This document shows, one piece after another, positions 8,890 through 18,257 of a DNA stretch of 64,000 nt (within the stretch, counting starts at the first letter, position 1; every line of letters starts with the position of its first letter). The notes beneath the pieces are model-generated. The model did no database searches, was not told where the DNA came from, and worked only from the letters and a program-made list of their open reading frames with translations. A program made the position numbers and the translations under genes. The stretch covers positions 124,001-188,000 of the forward strand of contig NZ_JQKD01000007.1 of assembly GCF_000745855.1 (NCBI RefSeq), read 5' to 3'. This DNA is from Xenophilus azovorans DSM 13620 (GTDB taxonomy: Bacteria; Pseudomonadota; Gammaproteobacteria; Burkholderiales; Burkholderiaceae_C).

Positions 8890-9303
8890 ATGTTCTTCCT
8901 CACTTCCTTCCGCCGGGGCCTGCTGCTTCTCCTGTCCGCTGCGGCCCTGGCGGCCCCGTTCGCCGCGTCGGCCCAGCAGGCGGCGGACGCTGCGGACTTC
9001 CCCGTCGCCGCGGTGCGCTTCCTGGACGCCGAGATGCCGGCGATGGACGCCGCCGTCGCCGCCCGCGACCGCAGCTTCTTCGAGGGCGCCATGGCGCGCG
9101 CGGTCGAGTTCGCCGACGCCTGGGGCTTCAAGTCGGGCGCCAACCCCGCCCTGGCGCGCTTCCAGCCCTGCGTGGGCGCCGTGTCCGACCACCTGGTGGT
9201 CGGGCTGTGCCGGCTCACGCCGGGCAGCGACGAATGCACCCCGCACCTGGCCAGCGGCTTCGCGCAGAACCTGCAGGCCTGCCGGGCGCTGGCCGGCCGC
9301 TGA
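8890..9303 (+). CDS. Secreted protein of unknown function
   Basis: A 137-residue protein with a Sec signal peptide (FRRG then LLLLLSAAALAAPFAASAQQ, cleavage likely after ASA). The mature part contains cysteines in PCVGAV, GLCRLTPGSDECTP and LQACRAL, an even set that could form two disulfides in the periplasm. I do not recognise a family. The ATG at 8890 directly precedes the signal peptide. It is 33 bases upstream of the crotonase-family gene, so co-transcription is possible. Confidence 0.75.
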   Translation: MFFLTSFRRGLLLLLSAAALAAPFAASAQQAADAADFPVAAVRFLDAEMPAMDAAVAARDRSFFEGAMARAVEFADAWGFKSGANPALARFQPCVGAVSDHLVVGLCRLTPGSDECTPHLASGFAQNLQACRALAGR

Positions 9304-9336
9304 CACGACGATCACGACCACAGGAGACTTCACGCC

Positions 9337-10140
<804 letters not shown>

Positions 10141-10180
10141 TGCTCCGCCTTCTTCCTCCACTCCCTTCCACCGCTCGCCC

Positions 10181-10849
10181 ATGCCCATGACACCGCCCCC
10201 CATCGAGATCGAGACCGGCCCGCAGCCGCGCGCCACCGTGCTGCTCATGCACGGCCTGGGCGACAGCGGGCACGGCTGGGCGCCGGTGGTGCCGGAACTG
10301 GCGCCGTACCTGTCGGACGTGGGTCCGGTGCGCTTCGTCCTGCCCAACGCGCCGGAAATGCCCGTCAGCATCAACGGCGGCTACCGCATGCCGGCCTGGT
10401 ACGACATCCTCGGCCCCGGGCGCCCGGAGGACGAGGCCGGCCTGCGCCGCTCGCAGGCGGCCATCGAGGCGCTGATCGCGCACGAGAAGGCGCGCGGCAT
10501 TCCCGCCGGCCGCATCGTCGTCGCCGGCTTCTCGCAGGGGTGTGCCCTGGCGCTGCTCACGGGGCTGCGGCATGCCGAGGCGCTGGCCGGCATCGTGGCG
10601 CTGTCCGGCTACCTGCCCCTGGCCGACGCCACGGCGGCCGAGGGCAGCCCGGCCAACCGGGCCACGCCGATCTTCATGGCGCACGGCGAGCACGACGGCG
10701 TCGTGCAGATCGAGCGCGCCGAACGGTCGCGCGAGCTGCTGGCCGGCCTGGGCTACGGCATCGAGTGGCACAGCTACCCGATGGAGCACAGCGTCTGCCC
10801 GCAGGAGATCGCCGACCTGGGCGCCTTCCTGGCGCGCGTGCTGGCCTGA
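10181..10849 (+). CDS. Carboxylesterase/phospholipase-type alpha/beta hydrolase
   Basis: A 222-residue cytoplasmic alpha/beta hydrolase of the EstB/acyl-protein-thioesterase group. The oxyanion region is [13 protein letters not shown]; the catalytic triad is predicted as S118 (GFSQG), D172 (HGEHDGVV) and H203 (YPMEHSVCP), at family spacing. It hydrolyses short to medium acyl esters; the physiological substrate is unknown. It lies between the crotonase-family gene and gshA on the same strand. Confidence 0.92.
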   Translation: MPMTPPPIEIETGPQPRATVLLMHGLGDSGHGWAPVVPELAPYLSDVGPVRFVLPNAPEMPVSINGGYRMPAWYDILGPGRPEDEAGLRRSQAAIEALIAHEKARGIPAGRIVVAGFSQGCALALLTGLRHAEALAGIVALSGYLPLADATAAEGSPANRATPIFMAHGEHDGVVQIERAERSRELLAGLGYGIEWHSYPMEHSVCPQEIADLGAFLARVLA

Positions 10850-10944
10850 GGGCCTGCGAGCCCCGACATCCCTGCGCCGACGCGAAGCGCGCGGCGGTGT
10901 TAACTTCCGCCCTCCAACCAAAGAGATTCGCGGACGCCCTCCCC

Positions 10945-12504
10945 ATGAAGACATTGAAAAAGCGGCTGGCGGCCCTGCCGGCGCAACGCCTGCAGGGCAT
11001 CCGGCGCGGCATCGAGAAGGAGAGCCTGCGCTCGCAATCCGACGGCAAGCTGGCGCTGACGCCGCATCCCGCGGCGCTGGGCAGCGCGCTCACGCACCCG
11101 CACATCACCACCGACTTCAGCGAGTCGCAGCTCGAGCTCATCACCGGCGTGCATGCGGACATCGAGGCCTGCCTGGCCGAGCTGACCGAGGTGCACCAGT
11201 ACACCTACCGGGCGCTGAGCGAGGCCGGCGACGAGATGATGTGGGTCAGCAGCATGCCCTGCGGCCTGCCCTCGGACGAAACCATCCCGATCGGCCGCTA
11301 CGGCACTTCCAACGTCGGCCGCGCCAAGAGCGTCTACCGCATGGGCCTCGCGCACCGCTACGGGCGGCGCATGCAGACCATCTCGGGCATCCACTACAAC
11401 TGGTCGCTGCCGCAGGTGACGAGCGACGAGTACTTCGCGCTGATCCGCAACTTCCGCCGCCACGCCTTCCTGCTGCTGTACCTGTTCGGCGCCTCGCCGG
11501 CGGTGTGCGCCAGCTTCGTCGAGGGCCGCCCGCACGCGCTGCAGCCCATCGGCGAATACACCATGCACATGCCGCACGGCACTTCGCTGCGCATGGGGCG
11601 GCTGGGCTACCAGAGCGAGGCGCAGGCGTCGCTGTTCGTCAGCTACAACGGCCTGGACGGCTACGCCGCCTCGCTGGCCGACGCGCTGACCCGCCCGTAC
11701 GCGCCCTACGAGGCCATCGGCATCCGCAACCTGGGCGGCGAGTACAACCAGCTCGCCACCACGCTGCTGCAGATCGAGAACGAGTTCTACGGCACCATCC
11801 GGCCCAAGCGCGTGATCTTCCCCGGCGAGCGGCCGCTGCATGCGCTGCGCGAGCGCGGGGTGGAATACGTCGAGGTCCGCCTGATGGACCTGGACCCCTT
11901 CGAGCCGGTCGGCATCCAGGCCCGGACCATGCGCTTCCTCGACGTCTTCCTGCTCCATTGCCTGCTGGCCGACAGCCCGCCGGACAGCCGCGACGAGATC
12001 GCCGAGATGAAGCACAACCAGCACCTGACCGCCGAGCGCGGCCGCGAGCCGGGCCTGGCGCTGCAGCGGCACGGGCGGCCGGTGGCGCTGGCGGACTGGG
12101 GCGCGGAGATCCTGGAGCAGTGCCGCCCCATCGCCGCGGCGATGGACGCGGCCTTCGGCGGCGAGCACCACGCCCAGGCCCTGGCCGCCGCGCAGGCGGC
12201 GCTGGCCGCGCCCGACACGCTGCCCTCGGCCCGCGTGCTGGCCGAGATGGCCGCGCGGCACGGCGACTCCTTCGTCGCCTTCACCCGCGAGCGCAGCCTC
12301 GCCGCCCGCGAGGCACTGCTGGCGCTGCCCTGGAGCGCGGCGCGCCAGGCCGACTTCGAGCGCCTGCGCGAGGACTCGGTGCGCGAGCAGGAGCGCATCG
12401 AGGCGGCCGACACGCTGCCCTTCGAGGCCTACCGGGAGCAGTACGTCTCGCCCCAGCGCCTGGGCCTGCGCCCGCTGCGCGGCGACGTGGCCCTGGCCAT
12501 CTAA
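10945..12504 (+). CDS. gshA: Glutamate-cysteine ligase GshA
   Basis: A 519-residue type I gamma-glutamylcysteine synthetase, the length of the E. coli enzyme. It joins glutamate and cysteine with ATP as the first step of glutathione synthesis. Conserved blocks are RRGIEKESLR, TTDFSESQLELITG, SSMPCGLPSDETIPIGRYG, the SGIHYNWSLPQ substrate site and YVEVRLMDLDPFEPVGI. I chose the ATG at 10945, which gives the family's usual MKTLKKRLAAL start. About 95 bases separate it from the esterase gene, so it probably has its own promoter. Confidence 0.97.
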   Translation: MKTLKKRLAALPAQRLQGIRRGIEKESLRSQSDGKLALTPHPAALGSALTHPHITTDFSESQLELITGVHADIEACLAELTEVHQYTYRALSEAGDEMMWVSSMPCGLPSDETIPIGRYGTSNVGRAKSVYRMGLAHRYGRRMQTISGIHYNWSLPQVTSDEYFALIRNFRRHAFLLLYLFGASPAVCASFVEGRPHALQPIGEYTMHMPHGTSLRMGRLGYQSEAQASLFVSYNGLDGYAASLADALTRPYAPYEAIGIRNLGGEYNQLATTLLQIENEFYGTIRPKRVIFPGERPLHALRERGVEYVEVRLMDLDPFEPVGIQARTMRFLDVFLLHCLLADSPPDSRDEIAEMKHNQHLTAERGREPGLALQRHGRPVALADWGAEILEQCRPIAAAMDAAFGGEHHAQALAAAQAALAAPDTLPSARVLAEMAARHGDSFVAFTRERSLAAREALLALPWSAARQADFERLREDSVREQERIEAADTLPFEAYREQYVSPQRLGLRPLRGDVALAI

Positions 12505-12620
12505 GGACCCCGAGGGCGGTTGCGCCGGCGCCTGCGCGGCCGGCGAAGCGAGACTTTTGCCGCAATGCGGCCGGAAGTCGTGCCCCGGCTTTGTTAACAA
12601 AAGTGTCCATTTGCGTTGGC

Positions 12621-12654
12621 TTCTGTCAGAATCGATGTAAACCTCCTTCTGACA
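12621..12654. promoter_or_regulatory. Inverted repeat upstream of the 12668 gene
   Basis: TGTCAGAA (12624-12631) and TTCTGACA (12647-12654) are perfect complements separated by 15 bases, ending 13 bases before the GTG start. It could be an operator or a leader hairpin near the ribosome site. No regulator is adjacent. Confidence 0.4.
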
Positions 12655-12667
12655 TCCAGGCATCCAA

Positions 12668-13225
12668 GTGAATCCTTTCGACTACGAGCAGACCGCCGAC
12701 GGCATGCAGGTCGACGAACTGGAGTTCGCCGTGGCGACGGGCCGCTCCTGCGACAGCCTGGTGGATCCGGTCGTCGGCGAGACCCTGCGGCTGGTCCTGC
12801 AGAAGATGGACATCGTCCTGGCCTACGCCTGCGAGGCGGTGGGCGCGCAGGGCCCCGACGCGACGCGCGAGCTGTCCGAGGCCGGGCAGTGGTACCTGTT
12901 CGACAACGCCTTCGCGCGCAGCCTGGCGGCCGAGCACTGGGTCGAGCCGGGCCGGCCGGCGCCGCAGGGCTGCTTCACCGTGCCGGTGGTGCTGGCCAGC
13001 GGCCGCGTGGTGGGCGCGCTGTACGCCCCGCGCTATGCCGGCGATGCCGCGCAGGCGCAGCAGCTGCTGCGGCAGGTGGAGCTGTCGGCGCAGCTGATCG
13101 CGCGCCGCATCGACGAGCGGCCGCGCGCGGCGGCGCCCGCCGGCGCGCCGTCCGCGACGGTGATGCCGCTGCCGCAGGCGTCGAGCCGCGCCGAGCCGCC
13201 GCAGGCCTGGGCGCTGGCCGCCTGA
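12668..13225 (+). CDS. Conserved protein, possible GAF-like domain
   Basis: A 185-residue soluble protein. The middle (GQWYLFDNAFAR, then CFTVPVVLASGRVVGALYAPRY) looks like the core strands of a GAF-type sensor domain, but the match is only by eye. The last 40 residues are Ala/Pro-rich and probably disordered. The start is the GTG at 12668, with a weak ribosome site. It is flanked by its own upstream inverted repeat and a strong terminator, so it appears monocistronic. I do not assign a function. Confidence 0.65.
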   Translation: MNPFDYEQTADGMQVDELEFAVATGRSCDSLVDPVVGETLRLVLQKMDIVLAYACEAVGAQGPDATRELSEAGQWYLFDNAFARSLAAEHWVEPGRPAPQGCFTVPVVLASGRVVGALYAPRYAGDAAQAQQLLRQVELSAQLIARRIDERPRAAAPAGAPSATVMPLPQASSRAEPPQAWALAA

Positions 13226-13246
13226 GACCGCTGCGTTTCCGCACAC

Positions 13247-13273
13247 GGGCCGCCTTCGGGCGGCCTGATTTTT
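13247..13273 (+). terminator. Rho-independent terminator
   Basis: A perfect GGCCGCC-TTCG-GGCGGCC hairpin followed by a run of five T residues, 22 bases after the stop of the preceding gene. The UUCG loop is a stable tetraloop. It abuts the second copy of the structured repeat. Confidence 0.93.
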
Positions 13274-13356
13274 GTCGCTGGGCCGCCCCAAGACAAAAAG
13301 CATCCCCTCGGGGGATCGGGCAAGCGCGAAGCGGTTGACCGAGGGGCCTTTTTTGT
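13269..13356. repeat. Structured palindromic repeat, copy 2
   Basis: This copy matches the element at 8279-8370: TTTTTGTC (13269-13276), GACAAAAA (13292-13299) and TTTTTTGT (13349-13356), enclosing the hairpins ATCCCC-TCG-GGGGAT and CGC-GAA-GCG. Where copy 1 has CATC/GATG at the stem ends, copy 2 has GTC/GAC, so pairing is kept although the bases differ. It sits between a terminator and the SDR gene. Confidence 0.75.
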
Positions 13357-13483
13357 GGCGGGCGGCCCCGGGGCACGGCCGGGACAGCGGGCGCCGCGCC
13401 CAGCCGCTACAGTGCGCGTCGCCGGGTTTTCTCGCCCGGGCGCATCCGTACAACGCACGAAAAGCACGAAAGGACACCAGCGC

Positions 13484-14410
13484 ATGAGCAGCAGCACCGA
13501 GCCCCGCATCGACTTCACCGGCCGCGTGGCCATCGTCACCGGCGCCGGCGGCGGCCTGGGCCGCCAGCATGCGCTGGCCCTGGCCGCGCGCGGCGCCAAG
13601 GTGGTGGTCAACGACCTGGGCGGCGCGGTGGACGGGCAGGGCGGTTCGGCCTCGGCCGCGCAGAAGGTGGTCGACGAGATCCGCGCCGCCGGCGGCGAGG
13701 CCATCGCCAACGCCGCCTCCGTCACCGACTTCGCGGCCGTGCAGGCCATGGTGCAGCAGGCCGTGGACACCTGGGGCCGGGTGGACGTGCTGGTCAACAA
13801 CGCCGGCATCCTGCGCGACAAGAGCTTCGCCAAGATGGAACTGGACGACTTCCGGCTGGTGGTGGACGTGCACCTGATGGGCGCCGTGCACTGCACCAAG
13901 GCCGTGTGGCCGATCATGACGGCGCAGAAGTACGGCCGCATCGTGATGACCACCTCGTCCTCGGGCCTGTACGGCAACTTCGGCCAGAGCAACTACGGCG
14001 CCGCCAAGATGGCGCTGGTCGGCCTGATGCAGACGCTGAGCCTGGAGGGCGCGAAGAACGACATCCGCGTCAACTGCCTGGCGCCCACCGCCGCCACCCG
14101 CATGACCGAGGGCCTGATGCCGCAGGAGGTGCTGGACGCGCTGCGGCCCGAGGCCGTGGTGCCGGCGATGCTGGTGATGGCGGCCGAGAGCGCGCCCACC
14201 CGCACCATCCTGTGCGCCGGCGCCGGCACCTTCGAGGCGGCCCACGTCACGCTGACGCAGGGCGCCCACATCGGCCTGGGCGCCGACGCGCCCGAGCAGC
14301 TCGCCGCGCGGCTGGCCGAGGTCACCGAACGCGACGGCGAGCAGGTGCCCGCCAGCGGCGCCGCGCAGGGCGCCAACGAGGTCGGCAAGGCGATGGCGGC
14401 ACGCCGCTGA
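13484..14410 (+). CDS. SDR oxidoreductase, HSD17B4/3-hydroxyacyl-CoA dehydrogenase-like
   Basis: A 308-residue short-chain dehydrogenase. The dinucleotide motif is TGAGGGLG (19-26), NNAG is at 105-108, and the catalytic Ser-Tyr-Lys set is S158, Y171 and K175 (YGAAK). Motifs VVVNDLGG and KVVDEIRAAGGEA resemble the dehydrogenase domain of peroxisomal multifunctional enzyme type 2, suggesting action on a 3-hydroxyacyl-CoA or steroid-like substrate. About 50 C-terminal residues beyond the usual SDR core form an Ala-rich extension. The ATG at 13484 follows an AAAGGA site. Confidence 0.88.
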   Translation: MSSSTEPRIDFTGRVAIVTGAGGGLGRQHALALAARGAKVVVNDLGGAVDGQGGSASAAQKVVDEIRAAGGEAIANAASVTDFAAVQAMVQQAVDTWGRVDVLVNNAGILRDKSFAKMELDDFRLVVDVHLMGAVHCTKAVWPIMTAQKYGRIVMTTSSSGLYGNFGQSNYGAAKMALVGLMQTLSLEGAKNDIRVNCLAPTAATRMTEGLMPQEVLDALRPEAVVPAMLVMAAESAPTRTILCAGAGTFEAAHVTLTQGAHIGLGADAPEQLAARLAEVTERDGEQVPASGAAQGANEVGKAMAARR

Positions 14411-14431
14411 GGCGGCTGCCGGCACGCCGCC

Positions 14432-15430
14432 TCACTGGCTTTCGTGGTGCGTCGAGATGACGATGCGCTGAACGATCTCTCCAAACAAGGTTTCTGCCCT
14501 GACATCGCGCGCTTCGATGCAGATCGTCTCGCCGTGCTGCAGAAAGGGCGTGCGCGCCTGGCCGTGTTCGATGATCTCCTTCATGCGGCACTCGGCGATG
14601 CAGCCATAGCCCGCGTCTTCGTCGCGGTTGGACACGGTGCCCGCGCCGACGATGCTGCCCGCGCCCAGGCTACGGGTGCGGGCCAGGTGGGCGATGAGCT
14701 GCCCGAAGGAGAACTGCATGTCGTCGCCCATACGCAGCCGACCGACCTGGCTGTCGCCACGCCAGACATTGAGCTGCAGGTGCGCCTTGCCGTCCCGCCA
14801 GGCGTCACCCAGTTCGTCGGGCGTTACGGCCACGGGCGAGAAGGCCGACGCGGGCTTGCTCTGCACAAAGCCGAAACCCTTGGCGAGCTCCGCCGGGATG
14901 AGGTTGCGCAGTGAGACGTCGTTGACCAGCACCAGCAGACGCACGGCGGCCTCGGCCTGGACGGGCGTCACGCCGGCCGGCACGTCACCGGTGATGACGG
15001 CGGCCTCGGCCTCGAAGTCGATGCCCCAATCCGCGTCCGCGCAGACGATGTCGTCGCGCGCGCCCAGCAGCACATCGCTTCCACCCTGGTACATCAGCGG
15101 GTCGTTCATCAGCTCTGGCGGCATCTGCGCGCCGCGCGCGCGGCGCACCAGTTCCACGTGATGGAGGTAGGCCGAGCCATCGGCCCACTGATAGGCGCGC
15201 GGTAGCGGCGCCATGCACATGCCGGCCTGAAAAGGGAACGCCCCCGCCAAGCGACCGGCCTCGAGCTGCTCGCTGCGCAGGCGCATCGTGTGCTCCAGTT
15301 CGCTCCAGTGGTCGAGCGCAGCCTGCAGCGTATGGGCGATGTCGGGCACGAAGGCGGCGCGCGCCAGGTCCCGGGTGACGAGGACGAGCTTGCCGTCGCG
15401 GCTGCCGTCGCGGTAGGTCGCGAGCTTCAT
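14432..15430 (-). CDS. Fumarylacetoacetate hydrolase family protein
   Basis: A 332-residue FAH-fold hydrolase. The metal ligands are the E140/E142 pair (GIDFEAEAAVI) and D171 (LVNDVSLRNL), with the catalytic-loop motif ELAKGFGFVQSKPASAF. The N-terminus (MKLATYRDGSRDG) and PLPRAYQWADGSAYLHHVELVR match the bacterial approximately 330-residue group used in aromatic and homogentisate-type degradation. It cleaves a C-C bond in a dioxo acid; the substrate here is unknown. It is the last gene of the operon running from 20015, 34 bases after the regulator. Confidence 0.9.
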   Translation of the reverse strand: MKLATYRDGSRDGKLVLVTRDLARAAFVPDIAHTLQAALDHWSELEHTMRLRSEQLEAGRLAGAFPFQAGMCMAPLPRAYQWADGSAYLHHVELVRRARGAQMPPELMNDPLMYQGGSDVLLGARDDIVCADADWGIDFEAEAAVITGDVPAGVTPVQAEAAVRLLVLVNDVSLRNLIPAELAKGFGFVQSKPASAFSPVAVTPDELGDAWRDGKAHLQLNVWRGDSQVGRLRMGDDMQFSFGQLIAHLARTRSLGAGSIVGAGTVSNRDEDAGYGCIAECRMKEIIEHGQARTPFLQHGETICIEARDVRAETLFGEIVQRIVISTHHESQ

Positions 15431-15464
15431 GTGTCTGTTTCTTTGGATGAGAAATTCGTTGCCG

Positions 15465-16124
15465 TCAGGCCAGTAGGCCCTTGGCGTCATGGATGACGAT
15501 GGTGCCGGGCTGGCGGGTAAGCAGACCGCGCCTTTCGAAGTCCGCCAGGGTCAGACTCACCCATGGCCGGCTTGCCCCAATCATCTTGCCCAGCTCGTCA
15601 TGGGTGACCTGCTGCACCAGCTGACGGCCGTCGGGCGCCGGTACGGCCAGTGCCAGCAGGATGCGGCCCAGGCGCTGCGATGCCGAGTCGAGCACCAGCG
15701 GCGCACTGCGCTCGATGTTCTCGACCGCGAGGATGGCCAGGAGGCGCATGATGTTGTGCGCCAGTTGCGGGATGCGGCGCAGGCAGGCCTCGAAATCCGC
15801 CGCCGACAGGATGGACGCGTCCACTTGCCCCGCGGCTTCGACGGTCAGGATGCGCGGCTGGCGCAGCACCACGGCGGCCAGACCCAGAATGCTGCCGGCC
15901 GTGAGCATGCTGAGCGTGAACTCGTCGCCCTCGGGCGAAGTGATGAAAAGACGCACCCGGCCGTTGCGCACCACCACCAGGCTGTCGCTGGGCTCGCCCT
16001 GGCTGAAGACGATGGCGCGGGGCGCAAAGACTTTGCCGCGCATGAGCTGGTGAACGGCCTCGGCCTCGTCGTGTGTGAGGCCTTGGAGCGCACGGTTCCA
16101 TTTGGGGTCGTGAGGGCGGTCCAT
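15465..16124 (-). CDS. Crp/Fnr-family transcriptional regulator
   Basis: A 219-residue regulator with an N-terminal cyclic-nucleotide-type beta-barrel (LVVVRNGRVRLFITSPEGDE) and a C-terminal HTH around residues 174-200 (THDELGKMIGASRPWVSLTL). Only one cysteine is present, so it cannot carry an FNR-type 4Fe-4S oxygen sensor; the effector is unknown. It lies inside the operon between the ferredoxin and the FAH gene. The palindrome at 20074-20087 in front of the operon is a plausible binding site, making this the likely local regulator. Confidence 0.9.
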   Translation of the reverse strand: MDRPHDPKWNRALQGLTHDEAEAVHQLMRGKVFAPRAIVFSQGEPSDSLVVVRNGRVRLFITSPEGDEFTLSMLTAGSILGLAAVVLRQPRILTVEAAGQVDASILSAADFEACLRRIPQLAHNIMRLLAILAVENIERSAPLVLDSASQRLGRILLALAVPAPDGRQLVQQVTHDELGKMIGASRPWVSLTLADFERRGLLTRQPGTIVIHDAKGLLA

Positions 16125-16133
16125 GATGCCGCA

Positions 16134-16463
16134 CTATGCCGCAGCGCCTTCGGGGAAGAAGCGCTCCAGCTTGCCGGGCAGGCCGCGGTGCGCTTCGGCG
16201 TCGGGCGGCGCTGGCCGTGCCGCGGTGATCGCGGGCCACTCCGCCGCAAAGCGGCGGTTGATCTCGCGCCAGCGCGGGCCCGCCTGCAGGTCGAAGGCGA
16301 TGGCCTGGGCCGGGCATTCGGGCTCGCACACGCCGCAGTCGATGCACACCTCAGGGTCGATTACCAGCATGGCCGGCCCCTCGCGGAAGGCATCCACCGG
16401 ACAGATGGCGACGCAGTCGGTGTACTTGCAGCGGATGCAGGCTTCGGTGACGACGTAGCTCAT
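16134..16463 (-). CDS. FdxA-like 7Fe ferredoxin
   Basis: A 109-residue ferredoxin matching the 3Fe-4S/4Fe-4S FdxA type: MSYVVTEACIRCKYTDC gives C9, C17 and C21-P for one cluster (with C12 close by), and C40, C43, C46, C50-P give the second. It should be a low-potential electron carrier. Its start overlaps the reductase stop by four bases (ATGA), and the regulator follows after nine bases. Within this operon it would shuttle electrons between the ferredoxin-NADP reductase and the large Fe-S protein or an unlinked enzyme; that is inference. Confidence 0.93.
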   Translation of the reverse strand: MSYVVTEACIRCKYTDCVAICPVDAFREGPAMLVIDPEVCIDCGVCEPECPAQAIAFDLQAGPRWREINRRFAAEWPAITAARPAPPDAEAHRGLPGKLERFFPEGAAA

Positions 16464-17236
16464 CGTTCGACGAAGGCGCGCTCATACACGTAGTCGCCCG
16501 CCTCGCCGGTGCCGGCCGACACCGTGAAGCCGCGCGCGTCGAGCTCGGCGCGGATGTCGACCAGAGCCGCTGGATTGCCGCAGATCATCACTCGGTCGCT
16601 CTCGGGCGACATCGGCGGCAGGCCCAGGTCGCACGCCAGCTTGCCGCTGCGAATCAGATCCGGGATGCGCCCGGTCACGCGGAACGGCTCACGCGTGCAG
16701 GTTGGGTAGTAGGTGAGCTGACGCGACACCGCCTCGCCCAGGTAGGCGTCGGAGGGCAGGCGCGACTGCAGCTCGTCGGCGTACGCCAGCTCGCTCACAT
16801 AGCGCACGCCATGCACAAGCACCACGCGATCGAATCGCTCGTACACCTCGGGATCGCGCACGATGCTCATGAAAGGCGCCAGACCCGTACCCGTGGCCAG
16901 CAGATAGACCGTGCGGCCGGGCCGGAGGTCGTCGAGCACCAGCGTGCCCACCGCCTTGCGGCCAACCAGCACCTCGTCGCCCTCGCGCACGTGCTGCAGG
17001 CGCGACGTCAGTGCGCCGTCCTGCACCTTGATGCTGAAGAACTCCAGTTCCTCGGCGTGGCCGGGGCTGGCGATGCTGTAGGCCCGCATCAGCGGCCGGT
17101 CCTCCGTCGGCAACCCGACCATGACGAACTGGCCGTTGCGAAACCGCAGCCCCGGCGCGCGCGTGGTGGTGAAGCTGAAAAGGCTGTCGTTCCAGTGGCG
17201 GACCGAGGAGATGCACTCGAGTGTGGTTGCGCTCAT
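16460..17236 (-). CDS. Ferredoxin-NADP reductase
   Basis: A 258-residue bacterial-type FNR. The FAD motif RAYS (R51-S54) lies in PLMRAYSIAS, the NADP-binding loop is LLATGTGLAPFMSIVR, and the protein ends in the family-like GDYVYERAFVER. It transfers electrons between NADPH and the ferredoxin encoded immediately downstream, with which it overlaps by four bases. It sits eight bases after the solute-binding protein gene. Direction of electron flow in vivo cannot be told; coupling to the ferredoxin is strongly supported by gene overlap. Confidence 0.93.
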   Translation of the reverse strand: MSATTLECISSVRHWNDSLFSFTTTRAPGLRFRNGQFVMVGLPTEDRPLMRAYSIASPGHAEELEFFSIKVQDGALTSRLQHVREGDEVLVGRKAVGTLVLDDLRPGRTVYLLATGTGLAPFMSIVRDPEVYERFDRVVLVHGVRYVSELAYADELQSRLPSDAYLGEAVSRQLTYYPTCTREPFRVTGRIPDLIRSGKLACDLGLPPMSPESDRVMICGNPAALVDIRAELDARGFTVSAGTGEAGDYVYERAFVER

Positions 17237-17243
17237 GCCGGGC

Positions 17244-18257
17244 TCACTGCACCTGGATGTTGGCGGCCTTGACCACGCGCGACCAGCGAGCGATCTCGGT
17301 GCGGATGAAGCGGTCGTAGTCCTGCGGGCTGCTGCCCACTGGCTCCATGCCGAAGTCGCGTACCTTGGCGGCGAAGGCCTCTTCCTTCACGACGGCGGCA
17401 ATGTCGGCGCCCACGCGGTCGACGATGGGCCGAGGCACCTTGCTCGAGGTGACCATGCCGAAGGCCGACACCACTTCGAAGCCGGGCAGCGTTTCGGCGA
17501 TGGCCGGGTAGGTCGGGTCGCTGGCTAGCCGCTCCTTGAGCGTGACGCCCAGCACCTTGAGCCTGCCCGAACGCACGTATTCCTTGACCGGCGCCCAGAC
17601 GTCGAACATCAACGGCACGCGCCCGCTCAGCACGTCGGCATGGGCCGCTGCGCTACCGCCGTAAGGCACGTGCAGCAGGTCGATGCCGGCCTGCTGGTTG
17701 AGCAGCGCGCCCGACACGTGGTTGAGCGTACCCACGCCGGGCGTGGCGTAGCTCAGCGTATTCGGGTGGGCCTTGGCCAGGGCGATCAGTTCGGCCACCG
17801 TATCGGCGGGCAGCGAGGGGTGCGCCACCAGCGCGCAGGCCGAGGTGGTGATCTGGCTCACGCCGACCAGATCGCCCACGGTGTCGTAGGGCAGATCGTT
17901 GCGGATGGCCGGGTTGACCACGTGGGCCATGACCACCATGCCGATGGTATGGCCGTCGGGCGCCGCCTTCGCGACCACGTTGGTGCCGATGGCCGAACCG
18001 CCGCCGGCGCGGTTGTCCACCACTACGGGCTGCTGCCACCTGTCCGACAGGCGCTGGCCGAGCATGCGCGCCAGCACGTCGGTCGGGCCGCCCGCGGTGA
18101 AGGGCACGATGATTCGCACCGCCCGCGAAGGGAACGGCTCCTGCGCCAGGGCAGGCATCGCAAAGCCCGCGGTCGCGGCGGCGGCCGCGGTCAGGAAGCG
18201 GCGGCGGTTCGGTTTTTTCATGAGGACGTTCTTCATGTCAGTGGGTGTGGGTTGCAT
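17244..18257 (-). CDS. TTT-family (Bug/TctC) solute-binding protein
   Basis: A 337-residue periplasmic binding protein of the tripartite tricarboxylate transport family. The mature protein begins near FPSRAVRIIVPFTAGGPTDVLARML, the usual Bug start, after a signal with RRRF and a hydrophobic AAAAATAGFAMPALAQ stretch that looks Tat- or Sec-type. I chose the ATG at 18257 for its GGGGAGA site, which overlaps the upstream gene by 20 bases; ATGs at 18236 and 18221 are alternatives. No TctA or TctB permease gene is nearby, so it must use an unlinked permease or act as a sensor. The ligand is unknown, typically a carboxylate. Confidence 0.9.
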   Translation of the reverse strand: MQPTPTDMKNVLMKKPNRRRFLTAAAAATAGFAMPALAQEPFPSRAVRIIVPFTAGGPTDVLARMLGQRLSDRWQQPVVVDNRAGGGSAIGTNVVAKAAPDGHTIGMVVMAHVVNPAIRNDLPYDTVGDLVGVSQITTSACALVAHPSLPADTVAELIALAKAHPNTLSYATPGVGTLNHVSGALLNQQAGIDLLHVPYGGSAAAHADVLSGRVPLMFDVWAPVKEYVRSGRLKVLGVTLKERLASDPTYPAIAETLPGFEVVSAFGMVTSSKVPRPIVDRVGADIAAVVKEEAFAAKVRDFGMEPVGSSPQDYDRFIRTEIARWSRVVKAANIQVQ

